From Sphingobacterium cavernae (GTDB taxonomy: Bacteria > Bacteroidota > Bacteroidia > Sphingobacteriales > Sphingobacteriaceae), in NCBI RefSeq assembly GCF_008520265.1, contig NZ_VIQM01000022.1, positions 1 to 64,000 on the forward strand: a stretch of DNA of 64,000 bases. The letters are read 5' to 3'. The stretch's first letter is position 1, and the number at the start of each line of letters is the position of its first letter. Positions 17,319-25,508 of the stretch are shown here, one piece after another. The notes beneath the pieces were generated by a model. The model ran no database searches and had not been told where the DNA came from. It saw only the letters and a program-made list of their open reading frames with translations. A program made the position numbers and the translations under genes.

Positions 17319-18182
17319 TTATTGTAAACTAAGACGAATTGGAAGAGAAAAAGTGACGCGTACAGGTCTTCCATTTTGAATGCCTGGATTCCATTTTTTT
17401 GCTTTCTGCAACAACCTCACAGCTTCCTTACCTGTTCCATAACCCATATCGCGCAATACCTCAATGCTACTTAAGCTTCCATCTTTTTCTACTACAAACT
17501 TGACTTGAATAAGTCCTTTAACATCGTTATCTAAAGCAGCTTGTGGAAAAGTATAGTTCGCTGCAATCCACTGTATAAATGCAGGCATACCTTCTTTGGG
17601 CTCAGGCATTATCTCTACCGTGGTAAAAGTCCCGCTCGCATCTTCTCCATCTTCATCCGCTATAGAACGGCCAATAGAGCCACCATCTTGCTTGTGTGTA
17701 CTAAAAGTCCCTCTAGCAATTAGTTCTCCACCCTTCTGCCCTTTAGCATTAAAAGATGAAAGTAGTTTTTGCTTATCAAGCACTTCCTTTTCCTCTGCAA
17801 TATCTTCCTTGACATTGGATTTATCAGTCGGATTGATCTCAGTGAACTTGATTAGATCCTTCGCAGAAACATCCTTTGCGACTTGCTGAACTTTAGCTTC
17901 TTCTGGCTTAAGTTCGATAATTTCTTCTTTCAAAATAGTCTCAGGCTCAATCATGACAGTTGGTGAAAAAGTGTTGTCCAATGCTAATGGGCTTTTATCT
18001 TCTTTATCGATAAAAGATAAACCACACAAGCCACCTACGACTGTAACAACAACGAGCAATGCTATATTAGTCGCTTTTCCAGACATCTGTCTCAATTGAT
18101 AAGCGCCGTATTCCTTATTTCGATTGGCAAATACTATATCCATCCAATCTTTAGAATAAATCGATGATTTAAAAAACACCAT
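17319..18182 (-). CDS. tonB: TonB-family energy transducer
   Basis: A 287-residue inner-membrane protein that would transmit proton-motive force to outer-membrane receptors. The N-terminus carries the Bacteroidota motif MDIVFANRNKEYGAYQLR, then one membrane helix (about 41-60). A long periplasmic linker rich in E, K and A follows, and a C-terminal TonB domain (MPAFIQWIAANYTFPQAALD, VKGLIQVKFVVEKDGSLSSI, KAKKWNPGIQNGRPVRVTFS). ExbB and ExbD genes are not adjacent, so this is an orphan TonB. It lies between the sigma/VWA region and the metal receptor region and could serve either. Confidence 0.92.
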   Translation of the reverse strand: MVFFKSSIYSKDWMDIVFANRNKEYGAYQLRQMSGKATNIALLVVVTVVGGLCGLSFIDKEDKSPLALDNTFSPTVMIEPETILKEEIIELKPEEAKVQQVAKDVSAKDLIKFTEINPTDKSNVKEDIAEEKEVLDKQKLLSSFNAKGQKGGELIARGTFSTHKQDGGSIGRSIADEDGEDASGTFTTVEIMPEPKEGMPAFIQWIAANYTFPQAALDNDVKGLIQVKFVVEKDGSLSSIEVLRDMGYGTGKEAVRLLQKAKKWNPGIQNGRPVRVTFSLPIRLSLQ

Positions 18183-18253
18183 GATAGTAACAATTAAGGT
18201 TATAAAATTTGTTATATATCAATATGATGTCAGAGCGCGCACTATTCCATAAA

Positions 18254-18280
18254 AAAACTCTAGCCTAAGCTAGAGTTTCT
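18254..18280 (-). terminator. Terminator downstream of the 37-aa membrane ORF
   Basis: AAACTCTAGC (18255-18264) pairs with GCTAGAGTTT (18269-18278) around CTAA. Read on the minus strand it is followed by seven T residues. Confidence 0.75.
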
Positions 18281-18296
18281 ATTGTTTTTTTAATTT

Positions 18297-18410
18297 CTAG
18301 TGTAATTTGGAAATTACCTTAGAATAGACTTTAACAAGCGCAAAACCAGCAATTCCTAGTCCTAGCATTCCTATTACAGCCACATTTGGATCATCGAATA
18401 AGTGTATCAT
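18297..18410 (-). CDS. Small (37 aa) predicted membrane protein
   Basis: ATG at 18410 to TAG at 18297 encodes 37 residues: an acidic start (MIHLFDDPN), one hydrophobic glycine-rich helix (VAVIGMLGLGIAGFALVKVY) and a basic tail (SKVISKLH). The charge pattern suggests a single-span membrane protein with the basic end inside. A terminator with a minus-strand T-run starts 17 nt after the stop, which supports a real transcript. I do not recognise the family. It sits between tonB and the metal-receptor genes, so a role in that process is possible but unproven. It could also be an untranslated RNA. Confidence 0.45.
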   Translation of the reverse strand: MIHLFDDPNVAVIGMLGLGIAGFALVKVYSKVISKLH

Positions 18411-18495
18411 AATTCATCGGTTTCAAGAATTCTAATATAGAAAAATATATAATTTAATGAAAGAAATAAGTTTAATTTTTATTAAGTTTGTAGCA

Positions 18496-18909
18496 ATGAG
18501 ACTACTTATTTATTTTGTGTGCATAATATTCACCTTTGTATCCCTAGGTGGTAATATTTATTTGCATCAATGTAAAGAAGCGACTATGCTTAGTCTCTAT
18601 AATCAAATAGACACAGAAAGCTGTCCTTTCTGCGAGAAACACCACCAATCAGCAGCTGAAAAGGACGAACATTGTGCGGGAGAATGTAAATATTCGGTTT
18701 TAGATATCAATAAATTAACCGACAAAAACTTCAATGCAAAGCAAGTTTCTTTTGTACACTTTTCACCAGCGATCAAGCCATTATTGTGGATTGTTAACTT
18801 TATTATTCCCGTACAAGATTATAATAAACAGCAGCAAACTGAATTATTTTATTCTTACACGGATTCATCACCACCTATATATATCCAAAATCGGATTTTT
18901 AGAATTTAG
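18496..18909 (+). CDS. HYC_CC_PP-type Cys/His-rich exported protein
   Basis: From ATG 18496 this is a 137-residue protein with signal peptide MRLLIYFVCIIFTFVSLGG. It has the features of the Bacteroidota HYC_CC_PP family: an early LHQC, a paired CPFCEKHH and C-A-G-E-C cluster, and a late SSPPIYIQNR motif. An upstream in-frame ATG at 18457 would add 13 residues, but the internal start gives the better signal peptide and follows a TAAGTTTG box at 18483-18490. Such genes often precede metal-linked TonB receptors, as here (80 nt upstream). Cysteine and histidine content suggests metal binding; function is not established. Confidence 0.7.
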   Translation: MRLLIYFVCIIFTFVSLGGNIYLHQCKEATMLSLYNQIDTESCPFCEKHHQSAAEKDEHCAGECKYSVLDINKLTDKNFNAKQVSFVHFSPAIKPLLWIVNFIIPVQDYNKQQQTELFYSYTDSSPPIYIQNRIFRI

Positions 18910-18988
18910 AATTTTCTATTATTCATAATAAATAATCAACAGCAGTTGAATTATAATTTTATTGTATTTAAATAATAGAAAATTAAGA

Positions 18989-21613
18989 ATGAAAAGTTAT
19001 ATCAAGTTATTCGTATTAGCACTATTCACAGTGCTTTCCAGCTCAATTTATGCCCAATCAGATAGTACTTCCACTTTTGAAGTTGCGGGAAATTGTGGCA
19101 TGTGCAAAAAAAGAATCGAAAAAGCCGCAACCTTATCGGGTGTAGAAAGCGCGATTTGGAATGTTGAAAATCATCAAATCACGGTTAAATACAATTCTTC
19201 GAAAATAAAATTAGCGCAAATTCAACAAGCAATCGCTAGCGCAGGCCATGATACGCCTAACTTTAGAGCTCCAGACGACGTATATGAAAAGCTACATGAG
19301 TGTTGTGTTTACGAAAGATTAGGTGAAAACACGCACGAACATGATGAAGGTGATGCGCATGATCACGACCATGCAACGCACGCAAAGACGAATGTTACAG
19401 ACGCACACGAGGAAGATCATGATCACGACCATATTATCACAGGTGTAGTGGTAAATGAAGATAACAAAGCTGAGTTAACTCCAATTTCAAATGTGAACGT
19501 AAAATGGCTTGAAGGTCCTAAGTTTCAAACGTCATCCAATGAAAATGGGGTGTTTAAAATTAAGCATGAAAAAGGAAATAAGAATCTTGTATTTTCCTAT
19601 GCAGGGATGCAGCCGGACACGATTGAGGTAAAGAATCTCCACGAAGTCTTAATGGTTCATGCTCAAAACAATGTGTTATCCGAAGTGGTCGTTTCACGCC
19701 GCAAAAAATCAAGCTATATTAATTCCTTATCGGCTAACAGGACAGAGATATTGACTGCACAAGAGCTATTTAAAGCTGCATGTTGTGACCTTAGCGAGAG
19801 CTTCGAGACTACGGTATCCGTGGATGTAGTTAGTAATGATGCTGTAACAGGCAGCAAACAAATTCAATTGTTGGGATTAAGTGGAATTTATACGCAGTTG
19901 ACAGTCGAAAATCTGCCAGGACCTCGAGGCTTTGCGACGCCTTTAGGATTGAATAGCATAGCAGGAACTTGGATAGAATCCATTGATATCAGTAAAGGTA
20001 TCGGATCAGTAGTAAACGGTTATGAAAATATGGCTGGTCAAATCAATGTGGAATTGAAAAAACCGCATAATTCCGAACGCCTATATTTTAATGCGTATGC
20101 CAATAATATGGGACGCACAGATATAAATTTAAATTTAGCGCAGAAAATTAATCAGAAATGGTCTGTAGGCTTGTTGCTTCATGACAATTTCATGTATAAC
20201 AAAAACATGAATTTCAGTGACAACGGTTTCAGAGATATTCCTGTCGGAAATCTATTTTCCGGTATCAACAGATGGCACTATGAGAATGGCAAAGGAACCA
20301 TAGCTCAATTCGGGATTAAATACTTAAAAGATGATCGAACAGGTGGTCAAGTTGATTTTGATGAAGGCAGAGATAAAGGAAAAACTGATATTTACGGATT
20401 AGGTTTTGACAATGAGCGTATAGAAGGTTTTGCAAAAATAGGCTACGTATTTCCTCAGAATCGTCTAAGAAGTATTGGCTTATTGCTATCTGCCTCAAAC
20501 TACAAACAAGATAGTTATTTTGGTCTTCGCAATTACGAGAGTAAACAAACAAATGGATATGCGAATTTGATTTTTCAAGATATCATAGGAACAGTAGCAC
20601 ACAAATACAAAGTTGGTGGATCAATAACTTATGATAAATACAAAGAAAATGTAGAAGCTAGGAACTTCGATCGCGTAGAATCGGTATCCGGTGTATTTGC
20701 AGAATATACATTTAGTCCTTCTGAAAAATTTGACATGGTACTAGGATTAAGACAAGACTATAATTCATTGTATGGTTGGTTTACGACCCCACGTTTGGTT
20801 GCTCGATACAATCCTTTTACAGGAAATACCATTAGATTTAGTACAGGAAGAGGACAACGTACAGCAAATATTTTCGCAGAAAACATGAGTATGTTGGCTT
20901 CATCACGGTCAATAAACTATACTTCGTTGCAAAACCAATATAATGCATATGGTCTAAGCCCTGAAGTCTCATGGAATACAGGAGTTACAATTGATCAAAA
21001 TTTCCAATTCTTAGGTCGCGAGTCTGGTATTTCAGTAGAACTATTTCACAACAATTTTCAAGACCAAGTGGTAGTCGATTGGGAAAATCCGCGCGAAGTA
21101 TCTATTTATAACCTTGACGGAAAATCATTCTCAAACAGTTTACAGGCGGAATTCCGTTTTATGCCAGCACCGCATCTAGAAACGCGAATGGCATATAGAT
21201 TATTAGATGTGCAAACGGATTATAAAGAAGGCAGATTGCAGAAACCATTAACAGCAAAGCACAGAGGTTTTGTGAATCTTGCTTACAATTTGCACAGCGG
21301 ATGGAGTTTTGACTATACATTTAATACTGTAGGTTCGAAGCGTTTGCCGTCCACAACAGTAAATCCAGACCAATACCAATTGGCTGCAAGTTCTGATGCA
21401 TATATTACTATGAATGCTCAAATCAGTAAATCATTTGGAAAAGATAAAAACTTCACTATTTATGTAGGCGGTGAAAATCTTTCAAATACATTCCAGAAAG
21501 ATCCAATTTTAGCATTTGATCAACCTTTTGGACAATATTTTGACACCAACTTGTTGTGGGGACCACTAACAGGACGTATGTTTTATTCGGGTATCCGTTA
21601 CCATATTAAATAA
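18989..21613 (+). CDS. TonB-dependent receptor with N-terminal heavy-metal (HMA) domain and His-rich linker
   Basis: From ATG 18989 this is an 874-residue outer-membrane receptor. Order: signal peptide (1-23, ending IYAQ), an HMA domain (about 26-95) with the metal site GNCGMCKKRIEKAA, a CCVYER pair, then a histidine/aspartate-rich stretch of about 35 residues holding ten or so His. A carboxypeptidase-like sandwich (VVVNEDNKAELTPISNVNVK), plug domain (AACCDLSESFETTVSVDVVS, then IQLLGLSGIYTQLTVENLPG) and a beta barrel follow, ending GRMFYSGIRYHIK. An upstream TTG at 18962 is in frame but spoils the signal peptide. Substrate is inferred to be a metal such as copper or zinc; barrel length is normal. 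Confidence 0.92.
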   Translation: MKSYIKLFVLALFTVLSSSIYAQSDSTSTFEVAGNCGMCKKRIEKAATLSGVESAIWNVENHQITVKYNSSKIKLAQIQQAIASAGHDTPNFRAPDDVYEKLHECCVYERLGENTHEHDEGDAHDHDHATHAKTNVTDAHEEDHDHDHIITGVVVNEDNKAELTPISNVNVKWLEGPKFQTSSNENGVFKIKHEKGNKNLVFSYAGMQPDTIEVKNLHEVLMVHAQNNVLSEVVVSRRKKSSYINSLSANRTEILTAQELFKAACCDLSESFETTVSVDVVSNDAVTGSKQIQLLGLSGIYTQLTVENLPGPRGFATPLGLNSIAGTWIESIDISKGIGSVVNGYENMAGQINVELKKPHNSERLYFNAYANNMGRTDINLNLAQKINQKWSVGLLLHDNFMYNKNMNFSDNGFRDIPVGNLFSGINRWHYENGKGTIAQFGIKYLKDDRTGGQVDFDEGRDKGKTDIYGLGFDNERIEGFAKIGYVFPQNRLRSIGLLLSASNYKQDSYFGLRNYESKQTNGYANLIFQDIIGTVAHKYKVGGSITYDKYKENVEARNFDRVESVSGVFAEYTFSPSEKFDMVLGLRQDYNSLYGWFTTPRLVARYNPFTGNTIRFSTGRGQRTANIFAENMSMLASSRSINYTSLQNQYNAYGLSPEVSWNTGVTIDQNFQFLGRESGISVELFHNNFQDQVVVDWENPREVSIYNLDGKSFSNSLQAEFRFMPAPHLETRMAYRLLDVQTDYKEGRLQKPLTAKHRGFVNLAYNLHSGWSFDYTFNTVGSKRLPSTTVNPDQYQLAASSDAYITMNAQISKSFGKDKNFTIYVGGENLSNTFQKDPILAFDQPFGQYFDTNLLWGPLTGRMFYSGIRYHIK

Positions 21614-21640
21614 TAAAAGGAGGCTGATGCCTCCTTTTAT
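21613..21640. terminator. Bidirectional terminator between receptor and maf
   Basis: ATAAAAGGAGGC (21613-21624) pairs with GCCTCCTTTTAT (21629-21640) around TGAT. Confidence 0.85.
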
Positions 21641-21641
21641 A

Positions 21642-22238
21642 TTATATCAATTCTTTAATGGTTTTGTAGAGCTTTACAGTTGGTAACCCCATCACATTTT
21701 CATAAGAACCCTCAATACGAGACACAGCCACACGACCTATCCATTCTTGGATACCATAGGCACCAGCCTTATCGTATGGCTTATATTTATCTACATAATA
21801 TTGAATTTCGTCACTGTTAAGCATAGAAAAGTAAACTCGAGTAACCTCCGTAAAAGATTGAATTTGTTCTCCATAACGTAGTGCTACACCTGTAAAAACT
21901 TGATGTGATTTTCCTGATAGAGATTTTAAAACCCGAATGGCCTCTTCTGTAGAACTAGGCTTTCCCAACACATTGTTCTCATCATCTACGACAACGGTGT
22001 CTGCAGTTATAACTAACGCATTATTAAATGCTAACCCATTAAAAGCTTGTAATTTCTTTAAAGCTACATATTCAGCAGCTTCAGTTGATATTATATCATC
22101 GGGAATTGTTTCATCTACACTTTTAATAATGACTTCGAAATCAATATCTAAGGATGCTAAGAGCTCTTTTCTACGTGGTGATTGAGAACCTAAAATCACC
22201 TTTATATTTTTCAATGTATCTACCAACATGTTAAACAC
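21642..22238 (-). CDS. maf: Maf-family nucleoside triphosphate pyrophosphatase
   Basis: A 198-residue house-cleaning enzyme that hydrolyses dTTP/UTP or modified nucleotides to monophosphates. It shows the conserved start ILGSQSPRRKELL, the acidic TADTVVVDDENNVLGKPSS segment, KSLSGKSHQVFTGVAL, and YKPYDKAGAYGIQEWIG near the C-terminus. Those motifs hold the active-site residues and the length is standard. Its start overlaps the end of kdsC by 8 nt, indicating an operon. Substrate subfamily (YhdE versus YceF) cannot be fixed by eye, though the KPYDKAGAYGIQ motif is of the YhdE type. Confidence 0.95.
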   Translation of the reverse strand: MFNMLVDTLKNIKVILGSQSPRRKELLASLDIDFEVIIKSVDETIPDDIISTEAAEYVALKKLQAFNGLAFNNALVITADTVVVDDENNVLGKPSSTEEAIRVLKSLSGKSHQVFTGVALRYGEQIQSFTEVTRVYFSMLNSDEIQYYVDKYKPYDKAGAYGIQEWIGRVAVSRIEGSYENVMGLPTVKLYKTIKELI

Positions 22239-22749
22239 TTGTAGTTAATACATCTGCATGCCATTTCCCTTGTAAACGTAGCATTTTTTCTAAAATCTCA
22301 CGAGCCACACCTTCCCCACCTTTTAATTTAGAAACATAATCGCTGATCTTCTTAATATCTTCAACCGCATCAGCTGGCGCTACTGCAACTCCCACCTGCT
22401 GCATACAGACATAATCGGGCATATCGTCACCAATAAACAAGACATCCGTTGGATTATGGTTGTATTTTTCCAAAAGCTGTTGTAATAAAGTCCACTTATC
22501 ACTTATCCCTAAGAAAGTTTCCTTAACACCTAACCCTTCAAATCTAAGCTTAACTCCTTGTGATTTAGCGCCTGTAATAATAAACAAATCTAAACCTTGC
22601 TTGATCGCATATTGAATAGCATAACCGTCTTTCACATTAAAAGTACGAAGTTGACTACCTTCATCTGTTACCAAAATATCTCCACTCGTTAATACACCAT
22701 CGACATCTAACACTACGCATTTGATGTTTTTCAACTTTGAATATATCAT
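22231..22749 (-). CDS. kdsC: 3-deoxy-D-manno-octulosonate-8-phosphate phosphatase
   Basis: A 172-residue HAD phosphatase that converts Kdo-8-P to Kdo for lipopolysaccharide inner core. HAD motif I is VVLDVDGVLTSGDI, motif II IITGAKSQ, motif III a lysine in GISDKW, and motif IV FIGDDMPDYVCMQQVGVAVA. It has no cap domain, typical of the tetrameric KdsC group. It is first in a two-gene unit with maf. The upstream TTACTTTG sequence on the minus strand lies about ten nucleotides before the ATG and may be its promoter box. Confidence 0.93.
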   Translation of the reverse strand: MIYSKLKNIKCVVLDVDGVLTSGDILVTDEGSQLRTFNVKDGYAIQYAIKQGLDLFIITGAKSQGVKLRFEGLGVKETFLGISDKWTLLQQLLEKYNHNPTDVLFIGDDMPDYVCMQQVGVAVAPADAVEDIKKISDYVSKLKGGEGVAREILEKMLRLQGKWHADVLTTSV

Positions 22750-22900
22750 ATTAAGCCAAAGTAACTACTTAATTCTCAAGTAAACAAAAAAATATTTATT
22801 CAAAAAGGACATATTATTTGTCGGACGAGACTAAATAATATAAAAAAATCACAAAACTGTCACAAACTAGTTGTTAGGACAACTTTTATACCTAAAAGTA

Positions 22901-22931
22901 TTGACACGTGTTGATTCTTGTAGTACCTTTG
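22901..22931 (+). promoter_or_regulatory. Strong Bacteroidota-type promoter in an intergenic region
   Basis: TTG (within TTGACA, 22901-22906) and TACCTTTG (22924-22931) are separated by 20 nt, an excellent match to the Bacteroidota consensus. It reads rightward into about 115 nt that contain no coding frame and end in a terminator. Confidence 0.6.
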
Positions 22932-22934
22932 TAT

Positions 22935-23046
22935 CAACAACACAGGAATAATATTCTGAATTGTTCATAAAAGAGTCTTTTCATAATTTAGGTTTATAAT
23001 TGGTTAGTAGCAAACCTTGGCGCCCATCGTCAAGGTTTTGTTTTTC
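22935..23046 (+). ncRNA. Candidate small non-coding RNA
   Basis: A transcript of about 110 nt is predicted between the promoter at 22901-22931 and an intrinsic terminator: ACCTTGGCG (23013-23021) pairs with CGTCAAGGT (23027-23035), followed by TTTGTTTTT on the plus strand only. Both flanking genes (kdsC and floA) are on the other strand, so this is not a leader of either. There is no ATG-started frame. GGTTT near 23000 can alternatively pair with the AAACC that begins the terminator stem, giving a possible switch between two folds. I do not recognise it as 6S, SRP, tmRNA or RNase P RNA. Confidence 0.5.
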
Positions 23047-23051
23047 ACCAA

Positions 23052-24029
23052 TTATTTCTTATCCGCACTCTTAGGATTGGATATAGAAGTTCGCATATCC
23101 GTATCCGCTTGGATATTTTGCATTCTATAGTAATCCATAATACCCAAATTACCATTTCTAAATGCTTCCGCTAATGCCATAGGAACTTGCGCTTCCGCTT
23201 CTATTACTTTCGCTTTTGCATCTTGAGCTTTAGCACGCATTTCTTGCTCTGTCGCGACCGCCATCGCACGACGTTCCTCTGCACGAGCATTTGCTACCTT
23301 CAAGTCTGCTTCTGCCTGATCTGTTTGCAATTTTGCACCAACATTTTCACCAATATCAATATCAGCGATATCAATAGAAAGGATTTCAAAGGCAGTACCA
23401 GAGTCTAAACCCTTTGATAAAACAGTTTTCGATATACGATCTGGATTTTCTAATACCTGTTTATGATCAACCGAAGAACCAATAGTTGTAACAATACCTT
23501 CACCTACACGAGCTAAAATTGTTTCTTCACCTGCACCGCCGACCAACTGATTGATATTAGCACGAACTGTTACACGCGCCTTTGCGATCAACTGGATACC
23601 ATCCTTTGCAACAGCAGCAACTGGAGGTGTATTGATCACTTGAGGATTAACAGACAGTTGCACTGCATCAAACACATCACGACCTGCAAGGTCTATCGCT
23701 GTTGCCAATTTAAAATCTAATGGAATATTTGCTTTGTCAGCTGAGATAAGTGCTTTTATAACTTTATTCACATTACCTCCTGCGAGATAATGCGTTTCTA
23801 TATCATTGGTAGTTATTCTTAGACCTGCTTTAGTGGATGTAATCATTGCATTAGTGACCAAGGAAGGTGGAACTTTACGCAGACGCATTAATACAAGATT
23901 AAGAAGGCTGATACGCACATTAGAAAGTTGAGCCGTAAACCACAAATTGACAGGTAGTAAATACAATAAGATGGATAAAGCTATAACTGCACCTACGATT
24001 GTAAGTATAACACTAATTTCAGGATTCAT
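23052..24029 (-). CDS. floA: Flotillin-like protein FloA
   Basis: A 325-residue membrane-raft scaffold protein of the UPF0365/FloA family. An N-terminal hydrophobic segment (about 6-25, [20 protein letters not shown]) anchors it. A PHB/SPFH domain follows ([34 protein letters not shown]) and then an Ala/Glu-rich coiled coil ([20 protein letters not shown]...[13 protein letters not shown]) that drives oligomerisation. No nfeD gene is adjacent, though the two are often paired. An ISAs1-type element sits 83 nt upstream of the start codon, so the promoter must lie in that short space or have been altered. Confidence 0.95.
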   Translation of the reverse strand: MNPEISVILTIVGAVIALSILLYLLPVNLWFTAQLSNVRISLLNLVLMRLRKVPPSLVTNAMITSTKAGLRITTNDIETHYLAGGNVNKVIKALISADKANIPLDFKLATAIDLAGRDVFDAVQLSVNPQVINTPPVAAVAKDGIQLIAKARVTVRANINQLVGGAGEETILARVGEGIVTTIGSSVDHKQVLENPDRISKTVLSKGLDSGTAFEILSIDIADIDIGENVGAKLQTDQAEADLKVANARAEERRAMAVATEQEMRAKAQDAKAKVIEAEAQVPMALAEAFRNGNLGIMDYYRMQNIQADTDMRTSISNPKSADKK

Positions 24030-24102
24030 AAATATTATGTATTTAAATCAATAATCACTTTTCTAAAGATATTAATTAATTTTATTTTATCGATTTTTTC
24101 GA

Positions 24103-24112
24103 TAAAAAATCC
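24103..24112. repeat. Left copy of the 10-bp target-site duplication
   Basis: TAAAAAATCC immediately outside the left inverted repeat is identical to 25345-25354 outside the right one. Confidence 0.9.
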
Positions 24113-25344
24113 CAGGGTCAACGCATTTAAATTAGGTTTAATAGAGTTAGGAGGAATTTATTATCCCATCCTGCCTTTAGCCTTTTGGTTACCAGCGACC
24201 CCTGAGATCTATCCTTTTTTAGGGTATTAAGGGCTATTTTTCGGATATAGGAGAAGTTATTTGCAGCACTCTTACTTCTCTTTCGTTGCCTATCCTCGTC
24301 AAATACCATGTCCAGGCTCCAATGTAGTTTATTTTCTGTGCCCCAATGTTGTCGTATAAATTTATTGAACTCCGTTGAACTGGCCTCCAAGCTGCTAATA
24401 TAATAACGAACTTCCTTCGTTATCTTTTGATTAATCTGGCGACTTGAAGTTATTTTGACTATCGACTTTAGTCCTTTCCAGAAAATACGGTCATATACGA
24501 AGTCCAATTTGGTAATTACCTCGCACGTTCTGGTTTCGATCCGACCATGTCCTTTCTCCATAATCGTATCACTACAGCAAGGCGACTGCTGGGCAAATCG
24601 TCCTTGTATCTGATCCAATAAATCATGTTGGTTACCTTTTACCGCAAGAATATAATCAGCTTTGTCTTCTATAATCTTTTCTGCAATATCAGTCTGTGTA
24701 CCGATTGCATCGATGGTGATTATACTGCCTTCAATATCCAGCAACCTCAAAAGCTGTGGAATTGCGGTAATCTCATTACTTTTCTCATCGACCTTGATTT
24801 GACCCAGAACCAGCTCATTATCAGCAGCCCAGTCGCTTACCATGTGGATAGGGCTTTGGCCATGAAAGCTGTCTTTGGAGCCTCTGATACACTTCCCGTC
24901 AATACTAATCACCTCCTTTTTTATACTGTCATCCTTTATTTCTTAGACCCACTTCACAAAGAGTTCCTCAAAAATTTTGGGACGGAGATTGGAAAAGACT
25001 CGATTAATCGTATCGTGAGAGGGTATCCCGTTTGGCAATTTCAAGAATGTGCGAAGAAAGCCTATCTTCGTTTTGCCAAACTCTTCGATCGAATTCCATG
25101 ATTCCGCACCGCAAATCACAGCAAGGATGGAAAGGATAATCACGTCACTCAAACTGTGTTTTTTATTGCGAGCGATACGATAATCGGGAATATTCTCAAA
25201 ATAACGATGAAGGGAAGTTTTTTCGGTTTTCATGCCATAAAGATACTCCTTCAATAGAGCCTATCGAACCATTTCTTTTCAAAAAGAAACCAACAAAATG
25301 TGAATACAGCAACGAATTTTTATCGTTATTATGTGTTAACCCTG
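24113..25344 (-). mobile_element. ISAs1-family insertion sequence, complete but transposase-defective
   Basis: The element is 1232 bp. Its ends are imperfect inverted repeats: CAGGGTCAACGCAT at the left (from 24113) and CAGGGTTAACACAT at the right read inward (from 25344). The perfect 10-bp duplication TAAAAAATCC on both sides fits the 8-10 bp duplication of the ISAs1 family and shows the insertion has not been rearranged. It lies between floA and the hybrid kinase gene. The single transposase gene reads leftward and carries a stop codon. Confidence 0.92.
24127..25254 (-). pseudogene. ISAs1-family transposase with one in-frame stop
   Basis: The frame from ATG 25254 to TAA 24127 would give 375 residues, normal for ISAs1/H-repeat transposases. 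It is interrupted by TAA at 24943-24945 (codon 104), with the frame continuing unbroken after it. The first part holds the DDE_Tnp_1-associated N-terminal domain (HRYFENIPDYRIARNKKHSL, ILSILAVICGAESWNSIEEF). The second holds the catalytic segments ISIDGKCIRGSKDS, ITIDAIGTQTDIAEKII and the RQHWGTENKLHWSLDMVFDE motif with the final acidic residue. Reinitiation at GTG 24912 would lose the N-terminal domain. The single stop suggests recent inactivation. Confidence 0.9.
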
Positions 25345-25354
25345 TAAAAAATCC
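25345..25354. repeat. Right copy of the 10-bp target-site duplication
   Basis: TAAAAAATCC follows the right inverted repeat and matches 24103-24112 exactly. Confidence 0.9.
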
Positions 25355-25508
25355 TGTTTTTCTTTATATTTTTATAAAAATCTAAATTATTATTGCATTG
25401 TACTTATATTGCACAACGTTTACTTAATTTTATTGAAAAACATATTAGTACCATTTATACTATTTTATTGATAATAAATATGGTATAAAATCGACTAATT
25501 ATCTTATT

